Shown here piece after piece: positions 1-8,953 of a stretch of 23,442 nucleotides of DNA. The notes under the pieces were generated by a model that was not told where the DNA came from, searched no databases, and was given only the letters and a program-made list of their open reading frames with translations. Each line of letters begins with the position of its first letter. Within the stretch, counting starts at the first letter, position 1. The stretch is from Bacillota bacterium (GTDB taxonomy: Bacteria; Bacillota_I; Bacilli_A; ML615J-28; CAG-698), in assembly GCA_023410025.1 (NCBI GenBank), contig JAEYQM010000054.1:1-23442 (forward strand), read 5' to 3'. The translations under genes were made by a program, and so were the position numbers.

Positions 1-734
1 TTTTCAAATTCATCAAGTTTAGATATAAAGTCAGTTTTTTCAAAACTATCAATCATTGAGAAATAATCACCTTCTTCAGGTTTCTTAACATTATCACTCA
101 TATAAATTTCAAATGAAACATTTTGAGAAAAATCACTTGCATTAGTAACTGTTAACCATTTTAAGTATTTTGATGTTAATTCAATACCATTGTAATCTTT
201 TGATGGTGATGAATTATAATCTTCAATGAATAAAGAATCTTTAGGAACTGATAATGTATAAGTGCTTACTTTTTCATCATCATTTTTATCTTTAATTCTT
301 ACATGGATTGAAGGTAAGCTGTTGTATATTAATTTGTCTTCACCTGTAGGATCTTTAATTTTAATTAATTTGTTATAGTTAATATTATAGATTGCTATAT
401 GGTAATACACTTTGTTTACTATTACATCTTTACCATCAACTTTTTCAGTAACCTCTTCAATTGAACGAAATACTTGAATTGTTAAAGCTCTTTCTCCATC
501 TTTTTGAACATCTTTTTCATAATATGGTTCTTTGTCATATGCAACTGTTGTATATTTCAAAAAAGCATGAGCCTTAGCAGAAGTACTTTCTTCAATATTT
601 TCCATATAGGCATCAAAATAATATGGAGAATATCTATTATATGAATATATACCAATGAATGTTGCCACCAATAGAGGTATTAAAATTGTAATCAATAAAA
701 CTATTGTCTTTCTAATGTTGATTCCTTTTTTCAT
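1..734 (-). CDS. Membrane-anchored extracellular protein of unknown function (partial, C-terminus off the left edge)
   Basis: I do not recognise the family. The start is the ATG at 734-732, 5 nt after GGAGG, and the frame stays open to the window edge (about 244 residues). The N-terminus is MKKGINIRK followed by a hydrophobic segment of about 20 residues (IVLLITILIPLLVATFIGIY), so this is a signal anchor or a signal peptide without a lipobox Cys. The rest is polar, rich in Tyr, Asp, Lys and Asn, and looks like a beta-rich extracytoplasmic domain. No catalytic motif is visible. It has its own sigma-A-like promoter and diverges from the PAP2 gene. That it is a real gene is well supported; its function is unknown. 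Confidence 0.8.
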   Translation of the reverse strand, partial: MKKGINIRKTIVLLITILIPLLVATFIGIYSYNRYSPYYFDAYMENIEESTSAKAHAFLKYTTVAYDKEPYYEKDVQKDGERALTIQVFRSIEEVTEKVDGKDVIVNKVYYHIAIYNINYNKLIKIKDPTGEDKLIYNSLPSIHVRIKDKNDDEKVSTYTLSVPKDSLFIEDYNSSPSKDYNGIELTSKYLKWLTVTNASDFSQNVSFEIYMSDNVKKPEEGDYFSMIDSFEKTDFISKLDEFE

Positions 735-763
735 GGTTGCCTCCCTAAAATTTCCTGATTATT

Positions 764-791
764 ATTATAACACAAATATAATAAATATCAA
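764..791 (-). promoter_or_regulatory. Sigma-A-type promoter of the partial membrane-protein gene
   Basis: Read on the minus strand, -35 is TTGATA (791-786) and -10 is TATAAT (769-764), with a 16-bp spacer and a TG one base before the -10 (extended -10). It lies about 30 bp upstream of the ATG at 734. Confidence 0.6.
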
Positions 792-849
792 TACTTATTT
801 TTTTTAATTAAGTTATTTTTAAATTTTCCAAACAGCATTTATTTATATA

Positions 850-878
850 TTGTAATTTTTATTTTTAAATTGTATAAT
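850..878 (+). promoter_or_regulatory. Sigma-A-type promoter of the PAP2 phosphatase gene
   Basis: -35 is TTGTAA (850-855) and -10 is TATAAT (873-878), spacer 17 bp, 37 bp before the ATG at 916. Together with 764-791 it makes a divergent promoter pair. Confidence 0.55.
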
Positions 879-915
879 TAAAATACCAAATAAATTAGTG
901 TACCGGAGGAATAAT

Positions 916-1800
916 ATGGATTTTGAAATTAGTATAATAAAATGGTTACAATCTTTCTCTAATAATATTTTTGATATCATTGCTGAAATAATAACCTTCT
1001 TAGGAGAACAATATGTTATTATTGTAATCTTAGCTTTTATCTACTTTGTATATAATAAAAAACTTGGTGAAAAAATTGCATACTCATTATTTTTGTCATT
1101 AGGCATAAATAACGCTGTAAAGGGACTTGTCAAAGCTCCACGTCCATTCCAAGTAAATGATAGTATAAAAGGATTGAGACAAGAAACAGCAACGGGATTT
1201 TCCTTTCCAAGTGGCCACACTCAATTATCAACTACAGTATATACTTCTATGGCTTTATATTTTAAAAAGAAAAAATATTGGATTATTACATTAGTTGTTA
1301 TTTTCTTAGTAGCACTCTCAAGAGTATATCTTGGAGTACATTTTCCAAAAGATGTTTTGTTTGGATTTATCTTTGGTATTGGCTGTATGTTTTTAGGAAG
1401 TAATCTATATGATTTATTTTCCCATTCATATAAAACTAAGTTAATTTTATTCTTAACTACTTCAGTTATTTTATTACCATTTATATTTGTTTTTTATCAA
1501 AAAACTTATGATCAAATTGCTTTGTATCGTGATTTTTATACAAGTTTTAGTTTATTTAATGGATTTATACTTGCAGTTGCTGTTGAAAATAAATATGTTA
1601 ATTTCTCAACATGTTCCCCTATTAAAATAAAACTATTAAGATTCTTTATTGCCCTATTATTATTTGTTTTAGTTCAGTTTGGATTAAAATTAATATTTCC
1701 TGATAATAGTATTGTCTTTGATATGATTCGTTACTTTTTGGTGACTTTTATTCCTATGGGATTATATCCACTTACTTTCAAAAAATTTAATTTATTATAA
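916..1800 (+). CDS. PAP2-superfamily membrane phosphatase (lipid phosphate/pyrophosphate phosphatase)
   Basis: This is a 294-residue integral membrane protein with the three-part PAP2 active site: a KxxxxxxRP-type motif ending in KAPRPF, then SFPSGHT, then SRVYLGVHFPKD. The last two motifs supply the His nucleophile and the Arg-His-Asp relay. Several hydrophobic segments lie on both sides. Relatives dephosphorylate phosphatidylglycerophosphate, undecaprenyl pyrophosphate or other lipid phosphates; the substrate cannot be told from sequence. I chose the ATG at 916 because GGAGG (905-909) lies 6 nt upstream; an in-frame GTG at 898 has no such site. The long hydrophobic C-terminal part (about 120 residues after the last motif) exceeds the minimal PAP2 domain. 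It is a single-gene unit with its own promoter, ending at a shared bidirectional terminator. Confidence 0.9.
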   Translation: MDFEISIIKWLQSFSNNIFDIIAEIITFLGEQYVIIVILAFIYFVYNKKLGEKIAYSLFLSLGINNAVKGLVKAPRPFQVNDSIKGLRQETATGFSFPSGHTQLSTTVYTSMALYFKKKKYWIITLVVIFLVALSRVYLGVHFPKDVLFGFIFGIGCMFLGSNLYDLFSHSYKTKLILFLTTSVILLPFIFVFYQKTYDQIALYRDFYTSFSLFNGFILAVAVENKYVNFSTCSPIKIKLLRFFIALLLFVLVQFGLKLIFPDNSIVFDMIRYFLVTFIPMGLYPLTFKKFNLL

Positions 1801-1804
1801 CTAT

Positions 1805-1838
1805 AAAGGTATATAGCAATTTGCTATATACCTTTTTT
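1805..1838. terminator. Bidirectional rho-independent terminator
   Basis: There is a near-perfect hairpin with arms GGTATATAGCAA and TTGCTATATACC, flanked by A-rich sequence on the left and T6 on the right. It lies between the convergent PAP2 and lipoprotein genes and can serve both. The stop of the lipoprotein gene overlaps its edge. Confidence 0.85.
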
Positions 1839-3609
1839 ACTCTAGTGTATAAGTACCATAATCAACATTTACTATTAATTTTGTTTTATTAACAAAACTT
1901 TCTGTTACTTTGATATCTATTTCTTTATATGATAACTCTTTACTTGTAACAATTTTTAAACTATCTCCAACCATTACATTTTCAATACCATTTTTAAAAA
2001 CATTATATGATATGTTTCTAAATAAATATTGTAATATAAAGTTTTTCTCAATGTTTGATAATTCCTCTAATGTTAATGTACTTGATACAAAACTTATTTT
2101 TAGGTTTATTCTTCTTGTATCAATTTTAAAGTCATTAACATATAAAAAATAATTTGGTATTATATCTTTATTAAATCTTCCTAAAAATAAATCTTCAGTT
2201 ATTGTAATTTCTCTGTTCTTATACGTTGCAACGATATTTGTAAAACTATTTTCATTATAATGTATTTTTAGTGGCCCATAATTATATTGTTCTTCTAGAT
2301 TTAAAAATTGGTATATACCACTACCTAAATATATAGTATCAGCATTAAACTCAATGCCAGATAAACTTGTACCATTTTCATCAATAAACCTAATTGCTAG
2401 AGGTATTGTTTTAGGTATTACTTCAATATCTAAATAATACTTACCATTTATTTTTACTAAATCAGATATATAATATTTATTCATTATTTCATAATCTTTT
2501 AAATTAATTAGTGATACATTTTGAAAGAAATTTTCTTCATTACTGTTTATTTCTACACCATTGTTTATGACTTTTGTAATATATCTTTTATTTACTACAT
2601 CATATATTCTTAAATCGAAAAATAGATCACTTTGATAACTAGCTTTATTTTTTGAAAGATCAATATGTTGTGTAGCTAAGTTATTATTTTCAAAGTAATA
2701 ACCTCTATTATACGATGAGGATGTATCAAAATAAACCAACTGGGCTCCATATGGAATTTTTGTAGAACTATTAAAATTTTTTTGATAATATAACCCATTA
2801 TAGAAATAGTAAGTATCTAAATTATTAATTACTTGTAGATTTGATAAAACTGCTGTTTTATATAATAAACTTGCATCATCACCTTTAATTAAAATCTCTT
2901 TATTTTCATCAGCATATACATATTTTTTTTGATTATTGTACTTATAAGTGTACTCATAACCCTTTTTTAAAATATAATATTCGCCATCATCTATTATAAC
3001 TTTTTTAACTTCTTTATTTGAAATAAATTCATTAAATTGAATATTTACTAAATTTAATTTATAACGAAATAAATATATAATTTCATCACTTTTATTCAGT
3101 ACAATTTGTTTATTATAAAACCCATAAACTAAGTCATCTTGATATATATTTAAATATTGTGTTTCATATCCTTCAGCGTTTATTTTTATCGATAAGTCTT
3201 TATCTTTATCAACTGTAGCAATAATTTTATTATCTTTTGTTTCATACTCAATGCCTTCAACATCAAAGTCATTTATCTTACTACTTCCAAGCAATTCTAT
3301 TTCTATTTGTGTTTTCTTTTGTTCTACAAATCTTACAGTTTTTTCAACCCTTTTTTGCAGTAATTCTGATGTACTAATATATACGTTTTCTGTTTGATAT
3401 CCACTTTTGTAAAATGATATATTAATAGGCTCTAGCTTATTGGTTTTTGCAATAAATTGCATTGTATCTACATAAAATCTATACGTATTTAACGACGAAT
3501 TAATTTCTGGTATTACATTTGATTCAACATTTATTATTACCAAATATTCATTTTTTGCTATATTACAACCTGTTAAAAACAATATTAACAATATTAAAAT
3601 TTTTTTCAT
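1837..3609 (-). CDS. Large lipoprotein, last gene of the ABC exporter operon
   Basis: 590 residues. The N-terminus MKKILILLILFLTGCN is a short type II signal peptide with lipobox LTGC, so the mature protein should be lipid-anchored on the outer face. The remainder is beta-rich and Tyr/Asn/Ile-rich. It contains repeated stretches of the type KSGYQTENVYIS and AEGYETQYLNIY, which resemble PEGA/carboxypeptidase-regulatory-like repeats. No enzymatic motif was seen. It starts 6 nt after the stop of the second FtsX-like permease and is therefore probably co-transcribed with the transporter. I infer an extracytoplasmic accessory or cargo-related role; a specific function cannot be assigned. Confidence 0.8.
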   Translation of the reverse strand: MKKILILLILFLTGCNIAKNEYLVIINVESNVIPEINSSLNTYRFYVDTMQFIAKTNKLEPINISFYKSGYQTENVYISTSELLQKRVEKTVRFVEQKKTQIEIELLGSSKINDFDVEGIEYETKDNKIIATVDKDKDLSIKINAEGYETQYLNIYQDDLVYGFYNKQIVLNKSDEIIYLFRYKLNLVNIQFNEFISNKEVKKVIIDDGEYYILKKGYEYTYKYNNQKKYVYADENKEILIKGDDASLLYKTAVLSNLQVINNLDTYYFYNGLYYQKNFNSSTKIPYGAQLVYFDTSSSYNRGYYFENNNLATQHIDLSKNKASYQSDLFFDLRIYDVVNKRYITKVINNGVEINSNEENFFQNVSLINLKDYEIMNKYYISDLVKINGKYYLDIEVIPKTIPLAIRFIDENGTSLSGIEFNADTIYLGSGIYQFLNLEEQYNYGPLKIHYNENSFTNIVATYKNREITITEDLFLGRFNKDIIPNYFLYVNDFKIDTRRINLKISFVSSTLTLEELSNIEKNFILQYLFRNISYNVFKNGIENVMVGDSLKIVTSKELSYKEIDIKVTESFVNKTKLIVNVDYGTYTLE

Positions 3610-3615
3610 ATATAC

Positions 3616-5214
3616 CTACTTTTCATCCTTTAATATTTCCAATATTGGTTTACTTGCAACTTTTCTACAAACAATCCTTGAGTATAAATACGCTATAAAA
3701 AATTCCAAAATTACCATTGTAAAAAAAGCTATTGGGAAATATTTTAATTCAAGTTTTAAGTCATATGGTATGATATCTTTAAACTTTTGTAATCCTTCAT
3801 CTACAATATATTTAATTATTATTGAAACAGCACCACCTATTGTAAATATCCATATTAAAGTTCTACTTAGTATTATTACTATTTCAATAAAATACAAATA
3901 TTTAATATCCTGACCTTTTGCACCAATTGCTCTCATTACACCAATATAATGTCTTCTTGATTCAACTGAGTAATTAATTGTATTATATAAATTTAAAAGA
4001 GTTGTAATAAGAACAATAAATGAAAAGCCAACTAATGCAAATAACACATATGTTGCAATAGTACTAATATTTCTAATCTGAATATACAATGTGTTTTTAT
4101 CTGGTCTATAATCAATAATGTTATTATTTTTATATTCTCTAATTATTGATTTTTCAATACCCATTGCCCATGCAAAGTTATCACATTGAACAATTGAACT
4201 TACTACCCTGTATGGATATACTTCCAAGTTAACATTATATGCATAATTTGCACCTAATCCTATTGGTAAAAATATAAACCCATTATTAACTATAGTTTTT
4301 GAATAATTAACAATATCAATATTTTGATATGTATATACATTTATTAATTCATTATTACTAATAATTTCTCTACTATATGGAAGTAAATACTCATCATCTT
4401 CAATAATAGAACTAGATGATACCCATATTTGTGATTCATTAATTCTTGATGGTAATGTAAATAGTTCCTTTTTTATTACTCCTACAATTTCATAATCTTG
4501 TAATAAGTTAATATAACCTTTATAAAAAACAAAACCATCTCTTACAAATTCATTATTTGGATTAGTATCATTATCAATATATCCATCAACTTGTGCAAGA
4601 TAATCAACACTTATTTTTTCAAGTAATGCATATTCTGATGGTATTTTTAAATAATCTAAAATAAGTTCCGAAATAATAATTTGACCTTTTCCATCACCAT
4701 AAAAACCTGTTCCAACTTTAAACGGATTACTATCTCCAGATAATCCAATTAGATCATCCATTTCAGCAGATGTAAACAGTTTGGAATTATTTTTTAAGTC
4801 GTTTATTTTTATTGTTGTATTAATTTTTTTCTGATTGTCAAGATTGAAACTAAATGGATAATCACTTTTATTTATTTTTATTAATAAAGAACTAGGTTCA
4901 TTAGCATTAAAACGTATGTATTCTCCACTTATTATTTCTTCTACTCCTGATAATTTTTTTATTTTTTGTACTGATTCATAACTTATATAACCAGTATTAT
5001 CGTTAATATAGTGATCAGAAATAATATTAAAAGATGCGAGTGATTTCATTTTTTCAATACTTTTGTTTAAACCAAAATAAAAACTTAAAGCAAAGAAAAC
5101 AACAGGGACTAATACTACTAGACCTATAACTACTCCTCTAACTGTATTATTTGTCGACTTCTCTTTAGTACTTACACTTATTTTTGCAAGTCGTTTTGCG
5201 TCATTATATTTCAT
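3616..5214 (-). CDS. FtsX/MacB-type ABC transporter permease (second permease of the operon)
   Basis: 532 residues with FtsX-like topology: one membrane segment near residues 25-50 (VRGVVIGLVVLVPVVFFALSF), a long extracytoplasmic domain of about 330 residues, then three C-terminal membrane segments (from ATYVLFALVGFSFIVLITTL onward). The cytoplasmic loop after the second membrane segment carries RRHYIGVMRAIGAKGQDI, matching the RxxIGxLRAxGA signature of this permease class. The ATG overlaps the preceding permease stop (TAATG), which predicts translational coupling. MacB/LolC-type permeases do not use a canonical channel; they transmit ATPase strokes to an extracellular domain and commonly handle lipoproteins, peptides or cell-wall regulators. 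The substrate is unknown. Confidence 0.88.
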   Translation of the reverse strand: MKYNDAKRLAKISVSTKEKSTNNTVRGVVIGLVVLVPVVFFALSFYFGLNKSIEKMKSLASFNIISDHYINDNTGYISYESVQKIKKLSGVEEIISGEYIRFNANEPSSLLIKINKSDYPFSFNLDNQKKINTTIKINDLKNNSKLFTSAEMDDLIGLSGDSNPFKVGTGFYGDGKGQIIISELILDYLKIPSEYALLEKISVDYLAQVDGYIDNDTNPNNEFVRDGFVFYKGYINLLQDYEIVGVIKKELFTLPSRINESQIWVSSSSIIEDDEYLLPYSREIISNNELINVYTYQNIDIVNYSKTIVNNGFIFLPIGLGANYAYNVNLEVYPYRVVSSIVQCDNFAWAMGIEKSIIREYKNNNIIDYRPDKNTLYIQIRNISTIATYVLFALVGFSFIVLITTLLNLYNTINYSVESRRHYIGVMRAIGAKGQDIKYLYFIEIVIILSRTLIWIFTIGGAVSIIIKYIVDEGLQKFKDIIPYDLKLELKYFPIAFFTMVILEFFIAYLYSRIVCRKVASKPILEILKDEK

Positions 5215-6590
5215 TAGCTTACCTCACTTATTATTGATATTGGGTCCATCTTGGCTATATCTTGAAGGCTAGTCCTAGAAAATACCAAAGCAAGTGCTAA
5301 AAACCCAGCAGTGATTAAAATAGGCATGTATAATGGCACATTAAAGTTAACATTAAAGCTATCAACTGCATATTGTGTACTGAATACATCAAATATAATT
5401 ACTAATATATTTTTATATATATTTTTAATTAACATAACAAAAAATGTTGCAAGTGTTATTCCAGCACCTATTATTATTGCTGATTCGATTTGTATTATTT
5501 TTATCGTATCTTTTTGGTTTAAACCAATTGCCTTTAATAATCCAATAAATTTTTTATTTTTATCTACCGAAATTATTATTGTGTTTGCCACACTTCCTAC
5601 TGATAATAATAATATTATTGACCCAATCAAAAAAGAAAGTCCCACTACAGCAACCTCTAATAATCTTGTTACCTTCATAGTTAATATTAAATCTGATTCT
5701 ACTTCAACAAAATTATCTTCTAATATCAAAGTTCCTTTTAATCCATCAATTAGTGACGAGGTTTTTTTATATATATTATTAAAATTGTATTTACCATTTG
5801 GTGCTCGATAGGTTAACATTAAATTCTTAGAATTTATACATTCTGTAAAATATTTTTTTGATGCAAATTCAATATCCATTATAATATCCATTTGTCTTTT
5901 ATTCATAATTACGTCATCAACAATTCCACAAATTATAAACTCATCTGAATATAATAACGATCTAGATACACCATTTTCAACATCATAATAACTATAATAT
6001 TTATTTAAATAAATTGTTTTTCCAGGATATATTTTTACTGCCTGGCTTGCTTGATTTTGAACAAAACTCTTTGTCACCCAAATATTATTTTTTCCAGCAT
6101 CCTCATTATTCCAACATCTACCATCAAGAATTTTAAACTCTCCTTGATAATTGAATGACAATACTTTTGTATATACTTGAGTTTTTGGATCTTGAAAATA
6201 TTCTGGATGATCTGCTTGTTTAGTTACCTTTTTAACATAATCATTATAATTAAAATAAATAGAAGAAGAATCTATCTCAAAACTATGTATAACTTCTGAA
6301 AAGTTCTTAGAAAAATTAATTGCTTTTGTAATATCTTCATTAGTAAAATAATTATAAATAGTATTATCTCTATCATCAACTTTATATCTTCTGATTAATG
6401 TTGTTGTTACTGAATCTTGTATATATGTTGTTTGAAATTTATTTAAATTAGTTGCAAAATTAGTACCAATTAATAGAATTGAAAGAATTAGTGTTCCAAC
6501 AATAAAAACAATCATAGATGTAAATAAAGCTCTTGATTTACTATTTATAACTGCCTTAAAACTAATCTTAATTTTGTCCCAAATCTTCAT
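5214..6590 (-). CDS. FtsX/MacB-type ABC transporter permease (first permease of the operon)
   Basis: 458 residues. One N-terminal membrane segment (SMIVFIVGTLILSILLIG) is followed by an extracytoplasmic domain of about 260 residues and three C-terminal membrane segments (starting LLEVAVVGLSFLIGSIILLL). The intracellular loop contains KKFIGLLKAIGLNQKD, the FtsX-family loop signature. The start overlaps the last codons of the ATPase gene by 23 nt and no strong ribosome binding site is visible, so expression probably depends on coupling. Together with the next permease it would form a heterodimeric membrane unit served by the upstream ATPase. Confidence 0.88.
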   Translation of the reverse strand: MKIWDKIKISFKAVINSKSRALFTSMIVFIVGTLILSILLIGTNFATNLNKFQTTYIQDSVTTTLIRRYKVDDRDNTIYNYFTNEDITKAINFSKNFSEVIHSFEIDSSSIYFNYNDYVKKVTKQADHPEYFQDPKTQVYTKVLSFNYQGEFKILDGRCWNNEDAGKNNIWVTKSFVQNQASQAVKIYPGKTIYLNKYYSYYDVENGVSRSLLYSDEFIICGIVDDVIMNKRQMDIIMDIEFASKKYFTECINSKNLMLTYRAPNGKYNFNNIYKKTSSLIDGLKGTLILEDNFVEVESDLILTMKVTRLLEVAVVGLSFLIGSIILLLSVGSVANTIIISVDKNKKFIGLLKAIGLNQKDTIKIIQIESAIIIGAGITLATFFVMLIKNIYKNILVIIFDVFSTQYAVDSFNVNFNVPLYMPILITAGFLALALVFSRTSLQDIAKMDPISIISEVS

Positions 6591-7302
6591 AATAACTCTT
6601 TACCTTCATTATTGGTTTGTATTCTTTAATACTTTCGATATCAGTAAATGTTTCTCCGTCTTTTATAACGATAATATTGTCAGCATTCATAGCATCATCC
6701 ATATTATGTGTTACTAATACTACAGAAGTTCCGTTGTCACAAATTTCACGCAATAATTTAATTACCTCGGCTCCATTTGCACTATCTAAGTTACCTGTAG
6801 GTTCATCGGCTAATATAAGTTGAGGATTATGTATTAAAGCTCGAGCAATTGAAACTCTTTGTTTTTGCCCACCACTTAATTCATTTGCTTTTTTGTATAT
6901 TTTATCTTCTAGACCTAGTTTTTTTAAAATTTCTATTCCTTTTTTTTCACGTGTTTTTTTGTCTTCTCCTGCGATAATTAAAGGCATACAAACATTATCT
7001 AAAACAGAAAAAGTCGGTTCAAGATAAAATGATTGAAATATAAAACCAGTGTTTTTGTTTCGATATTCAGCAAGTTCGTTTTCCTTTAAACTATTTAGTA
7101 AAACTCCATTTGAATAAACCTCTCCAGTTGTTGGTAAATCTAAGCCACCAATTATATTCATTAATGTTGATTTTCCACTCCCCGATTTCCCAATTATTGC
7201 TGTAAATTTCCCTTTTTCTATTGTTAGATTTACATTTTTTAAGGCATGAACAGCATTGTCTCCCTTACCATAAATCTTGTTTATATTTTTTAATTGGATC
7301 AT
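6568..7302 (-). CDS. ABC transporter ATP-binding protein (MacB/LolD-like)
   Basis: 244 residues, the normal size for a stand-alone LolD/MacB-type nucleotide-binding subunit. Visible motifs are Walker A GKSGSGKST (38-46), Q-loop Q90, signature LSGGQKQRV (142-150), Walker B LILADEP with D166/E167, D-loop NLDS, and H-loop H199. The ATG at 7302 is preceded by GAGGAGG with 5-nt spacing. It is the first gene of a four-gene minus-strand operon: ATPase, permease, permease, lipoprotein. It energises the two FtsX-like permeases encoded downstream. Confidence 0.93.
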   Translation of the reverse strand: MIQLKNINKIYGKGDNAVHALKNVNLTIEKGKFTAIIGKSGSGKSTLMNIIGGLDLPTTGEVYSNGVLLNSLKENELAEYRNKNTGFIFQSFYLEPTFSVLDNVCMPLIIAGEDKKTREKKGIEILKKLGLEDKIYKKANELSGGQKQRVSIARALIHNPQLILADEPTGNLDSANGAEVIKLLREICDNGTSVVLVTHNMDDAMNADNIIVIKDGETFTDIESIKEYKPIMKVKSYYEDLGQN

Positions 7303-7323
7303 ATTATCCTCCTCTTAACTATA

Positions 7324-7352
7324 ATTATAACCAATTTAAATATTTTATACAA
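7324..7352 (-). promoter_or_regulatory. Promoter of the ABC exporter-lipoprotein operon
   Basis: On the minus strand -10 is TATAAT (7329-7324) and a weak -35 TTGTAT (7352-7347) lies 17 bp upstream. It is about 20 bp before the start of the ATPase gene and follows the pyk terminator. Confidence 0.5.
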
Positions 7353-7360
7353 TAGACATA

Positions 7361-7394
7361 TTAAAAAAACCCAAAATATAACATATTTTGGGTT
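7361..7394 (-). terminator. Rho-independent terminator of pyk
   Basis: Read on the minus strand, arms AACCCAAAATAT and ATATTTTGGGTT are followed by a run of seven Ts. It begins about 20 nt after the pyk stop and separates pyk from the ABC operon. Confidence 0.85.
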
Positions 7395-7414
7395 CAATAA
7401 TTATCTCTATTAAA

Positions 7415-8824
7415 TTAGATTTTATGAATTCTAACTGTTCCAGTTTGTAAATTGCTCTTCTTAACACCACCAGCTATTACGATTGTGTCTTCTCTCTTGA
7501 TTAAGTTTAAATCAACAGCTTTTGCTATTGCTTCTTCAAAACTTTCATCTTGATTTACAATTGGATTAATAATAATTGGTTTAACATTCCAAGCAAGATT
7601 TAATTGACGAGCTACTTCAATATTTGGAGTTGCAGCAATAATAGGACTATTTGGACGATAGTTAGAAATTGATTGAGCAGTAACTCCTCTATTTGTAACA
7701 GCAACAATGGCTTTTGCATTTAATTGATTAGCACTAATTACAGTAGCATTAGCACATGCACTTGCAGCTGCTATACCTAAGTCTAATAAATTAGTTTCAA
7801 AACGTTTCTTGTAATTAATATTATTTTCAGTTGTTTCAGCAATTTTAGCCATTGCTTTTACAGCTTCAATTGGATAATCTCCAGCAGCTGTTTCACCACT
7901 TAACATGATAGCAGTAGTTCCATCGAAAATTGCATTTGCAACGTCACTAACTTCAGCTCTTGTTGGACGTGGATTTTTAGTCATAGATTCAAGCATTTGT
8001 GTTGCTGTAACTACATGTTTACCTGCACGGTAACATTTTTTAATAATTTCTTTTTGAATTACTGGTAATTGATCAAATGGAACTTCAACTCCCATATCAC
8101 CACGAGCAACCATGATACCATCGCTTAATCTCACGATTTTATCTAAGTTAGCAATACCTTGTAAGTTTTCAATCTTAGAAATAATTTGAATGTTTTGACC
8201 ACCATTTGCATTAACAAATGCACGTAATTGAGTAATGTCATCTTCATTACGAACAAAAGATGCAGCAATAAAATCAACACCTTGTTCAATACCGAACAAA
8301 ACGTCATTTTTGTCTTTTTCACTCATAAATTCCATTTCAATATTTGTATTTGGAACGTTGATGCTCTTTCTGTTAGATAATTTTCCATCATTTAAAGCAA
8401 CACATTTAATATCTTCACCAACAACTTCAACAACGTTAAAGCCTACTTTTCCGTCATCAACTAAAATTAAAGTTCCAGCTGTAACGTTTTTATATAAAGG
8501 TGCAAAATTAACAGGAACAGATTTTTCGTTTCCTAATTTAGTCATATCATTTATAAAAGTATATTCTTGACCTTTTTTGATTTCTACTGAACCTTTTTCA
8601 AATAAACCAATTCTAATTTCTGGTCCTTTAGTATCTAATAAGATTGCAACAGGTAAACCAAGTTTTTCACGAGCTGCTTTAACTTTATCCATTCTTGCTT
8701 TATGTTCACTATAATCTCCATGAGAAAAGTTTAAACGAGCACAGTTCATACCGGCTAACATTAATTCTTCAATTTTATCTTCTACTGCAGGTCCTAAAGT
8801 ACAAATAATCTTTGTTTTACGCAT
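7415..8824 (-). CDS. pyk: Pyruvate kinase
   Basis: 469 residues. It catalyses phosphoenolpyruvate plus ADP to pyruvate plus ATP, the last step of glycolysis, in the cytoplasm. The sequence has the conserved N-terminus RKTKIICTLGPA, NFSHGDY, LDTKGPEIR, the K/E active-site region IISKIENLQGI, ARGDMGVE, and the signature TATQMLESM. Length fits the short form without a C-terminal PEP-utiliser domain. I chose the ATG at 8824 because CGGAGG lies just upstream and the protein then begins MRKTKI as usual. An in-frame upstream ATG at 8854 adds an atypical MKKPKLYGGY leader and has only a weak ribosome site. It has its own promoter and terminator. Confidence 0.96.
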   Translation of the reverse strand: MRKTKIICTLGPAVEDKIEELMLAGMNCARLNFSHGDYSEHKARMDKVKAAREKLGLPVAILLDTKGPEIRIGLFEKGSVEIKKGQEYTFINDMTKLGNEKSVPVNFAPLYKNVTAGTLILVDDGKVGFNVVEVVGEDIKCVALNDGKLSNRKSINVPNTNIEMEFMSEKDKNDVLFGIEQGVDFIAASFVRNEDDITQLRAFVNANGGQNIQIISKIENLQGIANLDKIVRLSDGIMVARGDMGVEVPFDQLPVIQKEIIKKCYRAGKHVVTATQMLESMTKNPRPTRAEVSDVANAIFDGTTAIMLSGETAAGDYPIEAVKAMAKIAETTENNINYKKRFETNLLDLGIAAASACANATVISANQLNAKAIVAVTNRGVTAQSISNYRPNSPIIAATPNIEVARQLNLAWNVKPIIINPIVNQDESFEEAIAKAVDLNLIKREDTIVIAGGVKKSNLQTGTVRIHKI

Positions 8825-8878
8825 ATATCCTCCGTATAATTTAGGTTTTTTCATTTTACCCTAAAATTCGCTATTACT

Positions 8879-8907
8879 ACTATACCATATCATGATAATT
8901 ATTCCAA
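8879..8907 (-). promoter_or_regulatory. Promoter of pyk
   Basis: On the minus strand: -35 TTGGAA (8907-8902), 17-bp spacer, extended -10 TGGTATAGT with hexamer TATAGT at 8884-8879. It lies about 55 bp upstream of the chosen start, leaving a short leader. Confidence 0.6.
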
Positions 8908-8909
8908 TA

Positions 8910-8923
8910 TTAACACGTTTTCA
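8910..8923 (-). promoter_or_regulatory. Possible cre-like operator upstream of the pyk -35
   Basis: On the minus strand the sequence is TGAAAACGTGTTAA, one base short of the catabolite-responsive element consensus (TGNAANCGNNNNCA). It lies directly upstream of the -35, the position at which CcpA activates in some Bacillota. No ccpA gene is in the window, so this is a weak call. Confidence 0.25.
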
Positions 8924-8953
8924 ATGTTTGATCTTAAACTTTAATATTTAATT

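Noticed and set aside
4328..4340. TATGTATATACAT inside the FtsX-like permease gene, resembling the array motif
   Set aside because: It is a single copy within coding sequence and explained by Tyr/Thr codons in an AT-rich gene.
8825..8854. Upstream ATG of pyk adding MKKPKLYGGY
   Set aside because: Its ribosome site is weak, while CGGAGG points to the next ATG, which gives the standard pyruvate kinase N-terminus.
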